A stretch of DNA of 64,000 nt, taken from assembly GCA_014084085.1 (NCBI GenBank), contig NPFB01000040.1, positions 687,433 to 751,432 of the forward strand, read 5' to 3'. Below are positions 20,926 to 30,707 of this stretch, piece by piece; positions within the stretch are counted from its first letter, which is position 1; each line of letters starts with the position of its first letter. The stretch is from Hondaea fermentalgiana (lineage: Eukaryota > Sar > Bigyra > Thraustochytrida > Thraustochytriidae). The notes beneath the pieces are model-generated. The model searched no databases. It saw only the letters and a list, made by a program, of their open reading frames with translations, and had not been told where the DNA came from. The position numbers were made by a program, and so were the translations under genes.

Positions 20926-21552
20926 CAACCGGCCAGGCCATCAACTCAGTTTCCACGTATTCAAAACATTTCATTTTGGAGGAAGGGGGAACCAGTGGTC
21001 GAAGAGAAGAGATCTTTACCACTCGAGATCTCGATAAAGCGAAATTGTGATCCGCGACAGAAGCTAATCAGATGTCGATCAGCATCGGGGAATGAACTAT
21101 CGAAGGCCGTGACCATAATTCTGAGTTCGACTTGACTTCAAGTCGCTGATGATAATGCCGCGTGACACGTAGCCCTGCATCGTGAAAGCGACTTGTAAAA
21201 AAGAAAAAAGGAATCTGGGAAAAAGCGAATAAAAAAGTGCTAGTCGAGTGACGGCGTCGTCAACAAAGTGCTTGTACGCCCTTGTCTCGTTCTGTTTGAT
21301 GTCTCGGCAGCAAGATTTCTTCTTTGCAATCAATTTGCAAACCATCCGTAAGGTCGGCGTCCAAAAAGGCGAGGAAGAGGGCAACAAAAAAGTAAGCGCA
21401 AAACTATGGTAAAATATACCTTCTTACCAGTAGTTTGGTTTCTACAGGGCGAATAACCTTGGTCAACTCGAAAAGCACGAGGATCAAATGGAAAGGTGGA
21501 AAAGAATAAAGGACTGAGGTCGGCGTAAAGATCCAAAGAATGAAGACGCGCA
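20926..21552. other. Convergent 3' intergenic region
   Basis: Spacer between the stops of EMC8/9 and RAB5. AT-richer than its surroundings, with several A-rich stretches and no credible reading frame. It should hold both 3' ends. Confidence 0.55.
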
Positions 21553-22137
21553 TTAGCAGCAGCCGCGCTTCTCTTCGCTGACGTCATCCGTGACGGGAAA
21601 TGCGGACGCTTCGTCGGCCTGCTCAGTCTTGGGAAGCTTGTTGGCAATTTCTACAAAGAGCTCCCGCACGTTTTGTGCCGTCTTGGCTGAAGTCTCAAAA
21701 AAGACAATTCCATTCTCGTTGGCGTACTCTTGAACCTCCTCTTTGGGAACCTGTCGCTGCTCTTCGTTGTCGACCTTGTTGCCTGCGAGTGCCAGAATCA
21801 CATTGGGGTCTCCGCGACGCTGCAGCTCGGTGATCCATGATTTTGCACCATCATAAGACTCGCGGTTCGTCATGTCGTACACTACGACCGCGGCCGAGGC
21901 GCCGCGATAGTACATTGGCGCGAGGCTTCGGTACCGCTCCTGGCCGGCCGTGTCCCAGATCTCGAACTTGACAGTTGCATCGTCGAGCGTCACTGTTTGC
22001 GTCAAAAAGGCTGCGCCAATGGTCGGCTCCTGGAACTCGAAAAACTCGTCGCGCACGAACCGCACGACCAGGCACGACTTGCCCACGGCGGTGTCCCCCA
22101 AGAGGACGAGCTTCGAGTGGTGCGTCTTTCCCGACAT
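21553..22137 (-). CDS. RAB5: Rab5-type small GTPase
   Basis: Single exon, 194 residues from the ATG at 22137; upstream in-frame codons include no other ATG. All G boxes are intact: GDTAVGKS (P loop), TIGAAF in switch [21 protein letters not shown] in switch II, NKVD and ETSAKT. TIGAAF and the sequence around LAPMYYRGA are hallmarks of the Rab5/22/21 group, and Rab5 fits best. The C-terminus ends GCC, the double-cysteine site for geranylgeranylation by the Rab enzyme whose beta subunit is encoded at 18513. Rab5 controls early endosome fusion. The hypervariable tail is short. (GCTC)n follows closely upstream of the ATG. Confidence 0.93.
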   Translation of the reverse strand: MSGKTHHSKLVLLGDTAVGKSCLVVRFVRDEFFEFQEPTIGAAFLTQTVTLDDATVKFEIWDTAGQERYRSLAPMYYRGASAAVVVYDMTNRESYDGAKSWITELQRRGDPNVILALAGNKVDNEEQRQVPKEEVQEYANENGIVFFETSAKTAQNVRELFVEIANKLPKTEQADEASAFPVTDDVSEEKRGCC

Positions 22138-22202
22138 TTTTGCTCGCTCGCTCAAGTGCGTCCGTCAGTCGCTTATACGCTCCACCGCAGCGACGCGCAC
22201 TT

Positions 22203-22229
22203 GCACGCACGCACGCACGCACGCACGCA
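22203..22229. repeat. (GCAC)n microsatellite
   Basis: Six tandem GCAC units 66 bases upstream of the RAB5 start codon, probably in its 5' leader. Confidence 0.9.
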
Positions 22230-22424
22230 AAGGCTCCGAGCGCCGCTCTGTGCCGCGCGAGGTCGACGCAGGCGAGCTGCGCGCCGAGTGTCCGCCAGGC
22301 CGTCCGCTGCAGCGCGACCCCCCGTCGGGCGGAGTCGTGCCAGGTCGGTCACCTTCGCCTCAGCGCTTTCCGGCGGGCAGGCGGGCGCGGGCGCGGGCAG
22401 GCGGGCGCGGGCGGGCGGGCGCGG

Positions 22425-22524
22425 NNNNNNNNNNNNNNNNNNNNNNNNNNNNNNNNNNNNNNNNNNNNNNNNNNNNNNNNNNNNNNNNNNNNNNNNNNNN
22501 NNNNNNNNNNNNNNNNNNNNNNNN
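22425..22524. other. Assembly gap (100 N)
   Basis: Exactly 100 N of filler. The left flank is a GCGGGCGCGG-type tandem repeat, which may have collapsed or broken the assembly. Confidence 0.98.
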
Positions 22525-22641
22525 GCGGGCGTCCGTCCGCTTCTCCTCGAGGGAGCGCGCGCGCAAGCGAGCGAGCGAGCGAGCGAGAGGGCTGGTCGCG
22601 AAGAACCGTCGCGAAGACGGAGAAAGAGAGAATTCGGTTTT

Positions 22642-22665
22642 GCTCTCTCTCTCTCTCTCTCTCTC
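22642..22665. repeat. (CT)n microsatellite
   Basis: Twelve or so CT dinucleotides about 450 bases upstream of the SR-like gene start. Confidence 0.9.
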
Positions 22666-23112
22666 AACAAACAGCGATTCATTCATTCATAACTAACTCC
22701 GAGTTGGATCCTCGTTGGCACTCGCAGGCGCAGTCGCGCCGAGACTGGACTGCCACAGCGGAAGCGCCTGGCTGCAGCTCCCGCTCTCGAGGCAGGTGGC
22801 GGCACGCTCCGACGTGCGTGCTCCCCGACGGCCTTGCTTGCCTCCCGAGGCACCTGGGCAAGGACGGAGAGCCAGGAGCAGGGAGGAAGGAACTCGCCTC
22901 ACTTGGTGATCATCACAGTCAGAGTCACAGACAGCCAGCCAGCCAGGCACACACAGGGCACAGTCGCGTAAACTAGTCTCGATAGTTCCGGAGCTGTGGA
23001 AAGAGGCTGTGCGAGGATATGGTGCGCCGCAGCGCCAACCAAAACGCGAGCAAAGGCAGCGGCTCACGGGAGTGAGCTGTCTGCGGAGACCGACGTAGAC
23101 GCGGTCAGCGCC

Positions 23113-24495
23113 ATGAGCGACCTCTACGACGACATCGTCGGCGATGACGGCGCCAACGATCGCGAGGAGGAAGTCGCCGCCAGCAAGGGGGATCGCGAAG
23201 GCACCAACGGTGACGCCAACAACGACGACAACGAGAACGACGACGACCACCACCGCCAGGGCGCCAAGAACGTCGAGGACGACCAGGATGGCGATGACGG
23301 CGCAAGAGGCGATGAAGACGCCGCTGATGATGACGCAGGCAACGGCGACTCTGCTCGTGATGGCGAGGATGACCGCCGCGAGCGCCGCGAACGCCGCGAG
23401 CGCGACGACCGCGGATACGATGACGAGGACGGAGACGACGACAGGAGACGTCGCGGGCATCGTGATGATGGTCGCGATTATGATAGAGGCCATGGACGTC
23501 ACGAACGCGAGTTTGATGAGCGTAGTCGTGGATCTCGCAGGGAGGACCGGCGAGAGAGGGGCCGAGGCCGCGGAGGTCCCCCGCCGAGACGTGGTGGAGG
23601 AGGCCCTGTGCAGACGTCGATTCTCGTGAAAAACATTGAAGATGGTCTCAACACGACCGACCTTCGCGATTTTTTCAAGGAATTTGGAAATATTGTCGAT
23701 TGCTACATTCCTCGCGACTACCATACGCGCAGACCCAAGGGTTTTGGTTTCGTCGAGTTCGAAAGTCATGAAGCCGTCGATGAGGCAATTGCCAAGGCCA
23801 ATGGCAAGGAGATGGGCAGTCGCCAAATTATTGTTGAGAAGGCCCGACGCGGCCGGCGCTCTGCTGATGAGATGCGCGGAGGGTTCGGAGGCGGGCGCCG
23901 AGGTGGAGGACGCAGGTACGTTTTGTTTCGTCGGAAAAGGATGGGCAACACCCACTTTTCACCCCAACCCACTCGCCAATCATAGAATGCGTCAGGTTTT
24001 GCTTTGTATTTTAAATGTCTTTTGGATACTAACTCTTGCAATGCGTGTGGGTGCTACATGTATGATAATACTTCTCCAACAAAATGGATTGTGACGAAAC
24101 ACAGGCATCGCTCGCCGCCGCGCGATCGCTACCGGGATGAACCGCCCGTTGACCCCTACTACGATCGCCGTGACCGCTACGATCGCTACGATCGCTATGA
24201 TCGTCGTGACCGCTACGATGATCGTAGAGATTATGGTCGTGATCGCTACGATCGTCATGACTACCGCGATTATGATCGCGGGTACCGAGGAGGTTATGAC
24301 TACCGTCGCGACGATTACTACGACCGCCGCCCTCCCCGGGACGACTACTACGACGATCATCGTGGCGGTCCTCCTCGCGATGGGCCCTATGAAGACCGAC
24401 GGGGGCCGCCGCCTCCTCGCTCGGACCGAGGCCGATCTCGCTCCGCGCCGCGTGAGGCGTCGCCCCCTCCCGCGCCGATGGACGAGGCGCAATAG
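23113..24495 (+). CDS. RRM protein with R/D/Y-rich tail (SR-like)
   Basis: Two exons: 23113-23915 and 24105-24495. The 189-base intron has a GTACGT donor and CAG acceptor, and the split AG|G codon restores an Arg. The product is 397 residues. Residues 1-160 are Asp/Glu/Asn-rich, turning Arg/Glu-rich. One RRM follows (about 166-243), with RNP2 ILVKNI and RNP1 KGFGFVEF both intact. A short RGG segment comes next, then a long tail of YDRYDR/RDD repeats ending in RSRSAPRE. The RRM resembles those of SR proteins of the SRSF10/SCL type. It is a likely nuclear splicing or mRNA-binding factor. The acidic N-terminal third is unusual for SR proteins, which normally begin with the RRM. Confidence 0.85.
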
Positions 24496-25313
24496 AAGTC
24501 GAAATCGATTGTCTTGTCTCCCTACAATGGAGATCATCTTTGAAAAGAAATTTGTAGCGAATAATCATGACAACAACAACAACAAGAAGGCATCATGAAG
24601 AAGCAGGTTATCATTGTCAAGATTTTCATGAAGAAGAACGAAAACAGGGCGAGTGTATTCTGGCAGCTCACGCTGCAATTGATGCGACTGAAACCCTCCG
24701 GGGTTTGCAAGAGTTTTTTTTTTTTTAAGAGTCGAGAGGCAAAGCGAGCGCTGCGAGCAAGTGTCAGGAAAACAAGCAAGCAAGCAAGCAAGCAGACAGG
24801 CAGGCGGAATTGTCTCACAAGACGCATGAGAGAGTGGGGGTCACTTTGAGCTTGTATTCTTTTCTTGACGAACGGGTCTACTCTGTCTCCGGCTGCAGCT
24901 GCAGCTGCAGCTAGCTCATGGCGAACTTGTTTGCTGATAATTAGTTCAGTTCCTTTTCAGCAGAACGGAGGAGGGAGCACAGAATCGATCGCTTTTCTTG
25001 AAAGCTACTCAGCAGAAACAGACAAGATCTCACGAGGTGAGAAACTGCCAAACAAAAATAAGGCCTGGCTAGCTCTTTTTTTCTGCTTTCAAAGCAAGGC
25101 TGATGATTTGCAAACACTTCCACAAAAAGACAGAGAGGCTCTCCTCGAAGAAACTTTTTTGCAAATGAAGAATCGAGTTAAGGCTCTAGTGGAACAAAGT
25201 TTTTGCCTTGTCTGAGCTGATCCACCATGATAGTCTACCTTCTTTTGGTCTTGCCTAGACGTGTTTAATCTCGTCTAATCTCGACTCTATTCTACGGGTA
25301 TGGAAACTTAGAC
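24496..25313. other. Convergent 3' intergenic region
   Basis: About 820 bases between two stops. It includes (AAGC)n at 24772-24794, a T9+ run near 24716, and a 20-base CTGCAG-type palindrome at 24892-24911. A reading frame at about 25080-25215 has coding-like composition (ending KALVEQSFCLV) but no start codon or clear splice partner, so I do not call it. Confidence 0.5.
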
Positions 25314-27128
25314 TTACTTGGAAGCGTCGTCCGTCGGGATGCCTCGAAGCATGGCCATAAAAAAGTCAGGCTCCTCATGAATCATGAGCCCCGCGAGCGC
25401 AGATGCCAAGTTGCCTTGTTCTGTCTCGCGAATATCACGCAAAAGAGATTCATCGTGTACCCTCGTGTACTCGCAAGAGGTGACCTTGCAAAGCTGATCC
25501 AAGAACTCGCGCTCGCGACGTCCTTGACGCTCTTCAAAAGACATCAAGACCGATGTTTTGGGGTCATGCTGTACCGCCTGTTGCAATGTGGCCCCTAGAC
25601 TTTCAAGAAGGCCGTCGCGAATGCCAACATAGACAAGATCGCTTGCGAGAACAAGATCGAACGGTCCAAAGTGCGTCTGCAAGTCGGCAAAACCTTGCAC
25701 GTCTCCCCACGCAAGAGGCGCACAGACAGCTTGATCCTTGGACAAGCCATTGAGCTCGACATTCGCTTCCATAGTTGCCACTTGCTTGGCACCAATGTCC
25801 GTGAGCACAACGTTGGCGCCCAGCTTGGCGCACGCAATGCCCAGGACTCCGAGACCAGCGCTCAGATCCAGTACGCGCTTGCCCTTCCACCACGCAGCGC
25901 CCGCTCCGCCTGTTAGCGCTGGGTATCCGGGCAAAGCTTTGCCAGCGAGCTCGGTCTCCAGGAAACGAAGAATGACGTAGCTCGCGTTCCACACAGTCCA
26001 ACCGGTGGTGCCCTCCATGGCGGCGCCGTCGACCGCATCCTTGGCCTGGTCCATCTCCATGTCGCCTTCGCCTTCTTCATCGTCTTGATTGTCAATATCG
26101 ATATCGCCGTCGTTGTCATTTTCCGAGCTAGTTTGCATGCTTGTGGTGGGTTGGTCGCTGTTGCTGCAAACGCCGCCAGCAGGCTCGCGCAGCAAAATGA
26201 AGTGTCCAGCAAAAGGCAAGACGAAGCATTTGGGATGTTTCGCTTGCATTACGGCGAGCGCAAACCACGGCTCGCCTTTGACGCTTGCAAGGTCTTCGTC
26301 CTCTTCCAAAATGCTCGCGTCCGGAATACCGCCCGTTTGTTGCGCCCTCATGAGCCAAGAACGGCACTCTTGCGCAGCGATAGCGCGATGCTCCTGGTCG
26401 TGAGCGCTGCTAGCCACCTCTTGAGCTGCGATACAGGCCAAATTGTACGCAGGAAACCCAGGTGCCTCATCCTGTGCACGTCGCAAGAGTGCCTTGGCCT
26501 GCTCAAGCAAGGGCCCCCGCTCCTGAGGCGGTGCCGTGCGCGTTTTCTCGATGAGTAGAGTGGCAAAGTTGTTCATGACAGCCACGTTGCCAGGCTGCAG
26601 AGCCAGTACCTTGGTGTACAGATTTGCGGCTTCGTCCTTTTCCTGAAAGACCTCGTCGAGAATGGTGGCAAAACAGTACAGGCTGTCACAGTTCTCCTCA
26701 TTCAGGGCAAGGCTCTGTTGAAAGGCCTCGACGGCATTTTCAAAGTCGCCAACGGCGCGGCTGAGCAGGACGCCTCGGAGTCCGAAGGCGGCGCTCAGCT
26801 GGTTATCATCTGCAACATCCTTGGCCTTGCAGCATGCCGCGAGAACCTGGTCCACTTTTCGCACTTCGTCCGGTGACATACCGTGCAGGTTGCAGCGGAC
26901 GGCGAGCGAGGCGAGGCTAAGTTTGGCATAAAAGGCGTCGCGGGCAGATTCTTCGCGAGAACCCTGTGCGCCCTGGTTGTCTTCGCTCGCTCGTTGCTGC
27001 TGTCTCAGCTTCTTCTCGCCCTGCTCGGCCAGGTTCACGGCCTGCTCGAGGGCCTGCAGCGCAGTGCCGAGATCCCCGGCCGCCTCGAGGTCTTCGGCCT
27101 GGGCCACGAGTTCCCGCACGGCCTCCAT
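25314..27128 (-). CDS. TPR-containing protein lysine methyltransferase (METTL21/FAM86-type)
   Basis: Single exon, 604 residues from the ATG at 27128. Upstream codons in frame are GC-rich low-complexity sequence, so I prefer this start. The N-terminal half is TPR-like: helices at about 1-110 and recognisable repeats at about 128-193 (AVEAFQQSLALNEEN, AANLYTKVLALQPGN). An acidic linker at about 320-350 follows. The C-terminal half is a seven-beta-strand methyltransferase of the family 16 type. It has motif I LDLSAGLGVLG near 419, motif II VLTDIG, the signature FDLVLASDLVYV near 498, and SFEERQGRREREFL, which matches the family's R-rich strand. Members trimethylate lysine on chaperones, eEF1A or eEF2. 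The TPR half could select the substrate, for example an HSP70 or HSP90 tail; that is inference. Confidence 0.85.
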   Translation of the reverse strand: MEAVRELVAQAEDLEAAGDLGTALQALEQAVNLAEQGEKKLRQQQRASEDNQGAQGSREESARDAFYAKLSLASLAVRCNLHGMSPDEVRKVDQVLAACCKAKDVADDNQLSAAFGLRGVLLSRAVGDFENAVEAFQQSLALNEENCDSLYCFATILDEVFQEKDEAANLYTKVLALQPGNVAVMNNFATLLIEKTRTAPPQERGPLLEQAKALLRRAQDEAPGFPAYNLACIAAQEVASSAHDQEHRAIAAQECRSWLMRAQQTGGIPDASILEEDEDLASVKGEPWFALAVMQAKHPKCFVLPFAGHFILLREPAGGVCSNSDQPTTSMQTSSENDNDGDIDIDNQDDEEGEGDMEMDQAKDAVDGAAMEGTTGWTVWNASYVILRFLETELAGKALPGYPALTGGAGAAWWKGKRVLDLSAGLGVLGIACAKLGANVVLTDIGAKQVATMEANVELNGLSKDQAVCAPLAWGDVQGFADLQTHFGPFDLVLASDLVYVGIRDGLLESLGATLQQAVQHDPKTSVLMSFEERQGRREREFLDQLCKVTSCEYTRVHDESLLRDIRETEQGNLASALAGLMIHEEPDFFMAMLRGIPTDDASK

Positions 27129-27487
27129 CGGCTTGCGTGGTGGTCTTTCGTCGACCACGAACGAACCGGGTAACTTGCGCAGAAAGTTTGGGCTCTCTGC
27201 CGCCGCGTCGCGCGAGCCCGAGTAAGCGCGCGCGCGCGAGCGTCCGACCGCGTCCAGCGCCTGCGTCCCTCTGCCCCGCGAGCAGGCGGCCGCGCGCGTC
27301 CTCGCCGGCGCCGCGGCGCGCGGGCGTCTCGAGCGCTCGGGCCTGGCGAGAAGAAGCTGCCTGCGCTCGGGCTCTCCTCGCCTCCAGCCAGTGGGCCAAA
27401 CCGGATTTGCTCCTCGCGTGCTTGCTGTGCTCGCTCGCCCCGCCCGAGCGGGTGGACGCGAGCCGCGCGAGGGCGGGCCCGGCGGAG
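27129..27487. other. Shared divergent promoter of methyltransferase and Alba-like genes
   Basis: 359 bases of CpG-dense sequence between divergent start codons. No repeat longer than a few units and no coding signal beyond low-complexity Arg/Ala/Gly translations. Confidence 0.5.
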
Positions 27488-28107
27488 ATGCGCGTGCGCG
27501 ACGGAGGCGGCGGCGCGCGGTACGTGAGCCGCGCGCTGCTCGAGCTGCAGCAGGAGGTGAGTCGCGAGGTCGCGCCGGGCGCGGGGCGCAGGAGGGAGGG
27601 AGCGAGGGGAGGGAGGAAGGGATGGCGCAGGGCGAGGCCCAGGCTCGGCCGACTCGGGCGGGCGCTCGAGGATATCGCTGAGGGAGGGCAGCGAGAACTG
27701 ACGCGATGTTATGCGATGCCATGCGATGCGATGCGATGCCATGCCATGCGATACGATGCGATGCGACATCATATGATGCGAATCACCAGGGGAAAAGCAG
27801 CATCGAGGGCGAGGGCAAGGCGGTCGAAAAGGTGGTCTCGATTGCCGAAGTTGTCAAGCGCACGTGGACCGGGGAAAACGGGGACGGCGCGCTGGAACAG
27901 GTGCGTAAAATTCAATGAAATGAAATGGAATCCAATGAAAGAGTCGGCCACAAAGTCATTGCAAATTAAAATAGAGAGCTCAGGCGACTGACGTTTCCGG
28001 GGCGCTGGTCGCCAAAAAATGTAATTGCAATGCAGACCACGCTACTGAGTCGAAGCGAAAACGGGGACAAGCCTCGTCTTGTTGTGGAACTCAAGTTGTC
28101 GAAGTGA
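27488..28107 (+). CDS. Small Alba-like nucleic-acid-binding protein, three exons
   Basis: Three exons found by reading splice signals: 27488-27556 (donor GTGAGT), 27790-27900 (acceptor CAG, donor GTGCGT) and 28036-28107 (acceptor CAG, stop TGA). All junctions are phase 0. Introns are 233 and 135 bases. The product is 83 residues. RYVSRALLELQQEG, then SIEGEGKAVEKVVSIAEVVKR, then a C-terminal PRLVVELKLSK strand, match the Alba pattern: helix 1, the conserved G-x-A-V/I-x-K-V helix 2, and the final strand. Alba proteins bind RNA or DNA (Rpp20/POP7 relatives in RNase P/MRP, and small plant Alba proteins). The first residues before the helix are short and Gly-rich, so the first strand is only partly present. 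An extra upstream exon cannot be excluded. Its stop is 43 bases from the YIPF6 stop. Confidence 0.65.
27703..27780. repeat. (ATGCG/ATGCC)n minisatellite in intron 1
   Basis: About fifteen degenerate pentamers of ATGCG and ATGCC with a few ATACG and ATATG variants. It lies inside intron 1 of the Alba-like gene, close to the acceptor at 27789. Confidence 0.9.
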
Positions 28108-28150
28108 AAAAGGAAAAAGAAGAAGGGCTTGATCAATCAGAGACAGGAAG

Positions 28151-28717
28151 CTAAATGATGACAATCATCCACGCAATGACGAGGTAAAATAGACCGACGG
28201 GGAAAACCGCAAGCGCTTTCTTCTCCTCGGATACGAGCTGTGCCATAAAGACAACAGGCGCCCGCATCGCCCATGCGTAGCCAGCGGCGACAAGCGCCAA
28301 TTTGAAAAAGATATTATTCCAGAGCATGCCCAGAACTGCTGCAAGAACGAGCGGGCAGATGCAATAACCAAGAACACAGACGCTTTGAAAATTTGGCACC
28401 TTGCCCCCCAAAAGCTGGACGTTGAGTGTCACAATAAAGGCACCGACCCAGACCACGACAAAGACGCAGGCAAAGACCGTCGATCCCTGGTCTTCAGACG
28501 CCGAAACGCTAAGAACCACGGATAGAATTAGACAAAACAGAAGCGGGCCCCACAAGTCCCACTTGCGCAGCTCTGCGATAGTATCCTCGGACTTGGCCGT
28601 GGGCATGAAGACGAACTTGAGCTTGGCCCCGATCATCTTGAGATCGCGCTTGATCGTTTCTAGCACCGGCTCATCGAGCGTCATGAGCTCCGCATCGTGC
28701 TGCGAGGTTTCTGTCAT
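28151..28717 (-). CDS. YIPF6: YIPF6-type Yip1 domain membrane protein
   Basis: Single exon, 188 residues from the ATG at 28717. The soluble N-terminus carries TLDEPVLETIKRDLKMIG, and then KWDLWGPLLFCLILSVVLS begins the membrane domain. LNVQLLGGKVPNFQSVC, VLGYCICPL, and a C-terminal FPVGLFYLVIAWMIVI complete it. These are the motifs of YIPF6 rather than of YIPF1-5. Five TM segments are expected, with the N-terminus cytosolic. Yip family proteins bind Rab GTPases and act in ER-Golgi traffic. Convergent with the Alba-like gene with only 43 bases between stops, so the 3' untranslated regions probably overlap. Confidence 0.9.
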   Translation of the reverse strand: MTETSQHDAELMTLDEPVLETIKRDLKMIGAKLKFVFMPTAKSEDTIAELRKWDLWGPLLFCLILSVVLSVSASEDQGSTVFACVFVVVWVGAFIVTLNVQLLGGKVPNFQSVCVLGYCICPLVLAAVLGMLWNNIFFKLALVAAGYAWAMRAPVVFMAQLVSEEKKALAVFPVGLFYLVIAWMIVII

Positions 28718-29384
28718 TCTTGCTCGTTGTGCGTAAGTCCCCCCGTCAGGTAGACCGGGCAAGAAGCCAAGTCAGCAAGCAAGCTCGCACGCGAGCGAGC
28801 GAGAGGCCACAGCTCCACCAAGGAGCCGCTCTCGCTAGAGCTCGCGCCGCTTCGCTTGGCCTAGCCGCAGCCGATCCCACCTTGCGAGCTTTTCGAGCGG
28901 GGGTCGACGCAGTCGAGCCGGCGCCGGGTCGCGGTGCGCGCCCCGCCTCCGCTACCCTCGACGCGCAAAGAGCTCTGCGCCGCGAGCGCGAGGTCAAAAC
29001 TGTTCCTCTTTTGCCAGCTCCTCCAGCCGGATGTGACTGTCTTGCTTTCAACACCTAGAAAGAAAGAACTCTTCAAGACCAACTCTTATTTGTTTCACAT
29101 GCCATGGATGGCCGGTCAATTCTGTTTCTGTTGTTGTTGTTGTATTTTTATTTTGTTGTTGTTGCTGTTGTCAGCCTCCGGCGAGTCCTTCGCGACGCCA
29201 GCTCGGCAAGGCAGACCTCGCTCGTCGCTGCGAGGGGCACGCGCGGCGCAGCGACCCCACCTCCGACGTGCGTGCGCAGAGGGTTGCATTCCTTGCACTC
29301 GTTCCTATTTATTGCCTTCCTCGGCTTGGCTTGCCTTGGCTTGGCTCTGGTGACCCGCGGCACGGGCAGCGAGCGTCGCCCGCC
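28718..29384. other. Shared divergent promoter of YIPF6 and J-protein genes
   Basis: 667 bases between divergent starts. (GCGA)n near 28793-28804 and a GCAAGCAAGC near 28771 lie close to the YIPF6 start. A TTGTTG-rich stretch is at about 29126-29172. No gene seen. Confidence 0.55.
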
Positions 29385-30098
29385 ATGACAGAGCAAAGCG
29401 CGACCTCGCGCGACGAGGAGACTGCCGCGCTCGTGGCACGCATCTTAAAGGAAGAGGACTACTTTGAGGTGCTCAGCATCGAGAGGACAGCCTCCGAGAA
29501 GGAGGTCATCAAAGCGTACAGAAAGCTCGCCCTGAGAGTGCATCCGGATAAGACCAAGGTAGAAGGCGCGGAAGAGGCCTTCAAGCGTGTGTCCTCCGCT
29601 TTTGCCTGTCTCCGCGATGCCGATAGCCGCAGCCATTACGAGCGTTTCGGCAGAGACCCTTCGCAATCACAAGTTGGCGGTCAACAGGGTAACCCATTTG
29701 CTGGTCACATGGACCCGAATGACCTGTTTCGAGAAATGTTTGCCGAGATGCAGCGTGCACAGGCCGCACAAGGCATGGGGCGTGGACCTGGCGGAATGCC
29801 TGCTGGTTTCACTTTTGTAGGGGGGCCAGGAATGGGTGGCTTTGGAGGCCAGGGTCAGGGCGGGCCCTTTGTTGTGAATGGCGTGAATCTGCGCGAGCAC
29901 ATTCCGCCGGGGCTGAGACCCCTTTACGATGTGCTCCCCGGCAATGTGCTTGCAATGATTTTCGGGCTGCTTTTCTTTTTTATCATTCAGCAGGTGAATT
30001 GGCCGCTCTTTATGCTCGTCTCAATTGGTGCTCCGGGTCAACTTAAGGGGCCACTCATGATTGGAATTGTGCTTGGCAGCCTCTTGGGCTTTGTGTGA
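29385..30098 (+). CDS. J-domain co-chaperone with C-terminal membrane segments (DNAJB12/14-like)
   Basis: Single exon, 237 residues from the ATG at 29385. The J domain is at about 24-88 with HPD at 53-55 intact, so it should stimulate an HSP70 ATPase. A Gly/Met/Gln-rich linker follows (about 95-165). Two hydrophobic segments are near 190-212 and 222-237, separated by a short Pro/Gly loop. The layout of J domain, G/M linker and C-terminal membrane anchor is that of ER J proteins such as DNAJB12, DNAJB14 or yeast HLJ1, with the J domain in the cytosol. It lacks the DUF1977 domain of the animal members in recognisable form. The likely role is ER-associated quality control. Confidence 0.88.
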   Translation: MTEQSATSRDEETAALVARILKEEDYFEVLSIERTASEKEVIKAYRKLALRVHPDKTKVEGAEEAFKRVSSAFACLRDADSRSHYERFGRDPSQSQVGGQQGNPFAGHMDPNDLFREMFAEMQRAQAAQGMGRGPGGMPAGFTFVGGPGMGGFGGQGQGGPFVVNGVNLREHIPPGLRPLYDVLPGNVLAMIFGLLFFFIIQQVNWPLFMLVSIGAPGQLKGPLMIGIVLGSLLGFV

Positions 30099-30707
30099 AG
30101 CGGCATGCTTTCCGCCGCGCGATAGTTATTGGACTTGATCCCGTTATCTTTTCAGATACACCAAGTGCAGCTAGTGATACTCCTGTTGTGGAAAGCTAGA
30201 TCAGGGCTGACCACACTAGATCTCGGGATTTCAACACGTAATTGACGGATTGGTCTTTGGTGAGGAAAATCGGTTTAATTTTTCTTCTGCGAGCTTTTTT
30301 CCTAGAATTGTTATGAGCAGCACGTCGCAGTCGCTAGAAATATCCTGAACGGGCGTTTGCTCAAGTCAAGGTTAGGTGTCTCTTTTCTTTCTCTCCCCCC
30401 CCCCCCCCCCTTTTTTTTTTGTAAGCCTCAAAGTCTGTTTTGAATGCTGATTTGTAAAGGGGACCCGCGTGCAGACTTCGTCATATTTTGGCGCAGGACT
30501 ACGTCCACGAGTTCGAATCTAGTGCGCAATTTATGCGTAGACATCGAGAGACGTGCCGGCTCGATCCTCGTGCTGATGCTTTGATGAACGCATTGATGTG
30601 AATTTTGCTGGAGTCCTAAAAAAAAATACTCTGTCTTACTGTTTCTTGTCTGCGTTTCGCTCCTAGAGCAAACGCATATCTGCGTACAATCTACGAGAAT
30701 GGCTAGT
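30099..30707. other. Convergent 3' intergenic region
   Basis: 609 bases between two stops. It contains a C16/T11 homopolymer block at 30395-30421 and AT-rich flanks. No coding or RNA gene is supported; a TTCGAAT loop near 30512 was tested as a tRNA arm and rejected. Confidence 0.55.
30395..30421. repeat. C16 T11 homopolymer block
   Basis: A run of about sixteen C followed directly by about eleven T. The length is at risk of sequencing error. Confidence 0.9.

Larger units (their letters stand above)
22138..23112. other. Divergent promoter region with scaffold gap
   Basis: 975 bases between RAB5 and the SR-like gene, including the 100-N gap at 22425-22524. It holds (GCAC)n at 22203-22229, GCGGGC-type repeats flanking the gap, (GCGA)n near 22567-22585 and (CT)n at 22642-22665. 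No gene supported. Confidence 0.6.

Noticed and set aside
25080..25215. Coding-like short frame ending KALVEQSFCLV on the plus strand
   Set aside because: No start codon, no splice partner found, isolated between two convergent genes.
30430..30560. tRNA-like T arm (GAGTTCGAATCTAG) in the plus strand
   Set aside because: The stem has a mismatch in the middle and no matching acceptor or D arm lies upstream at the right distance.
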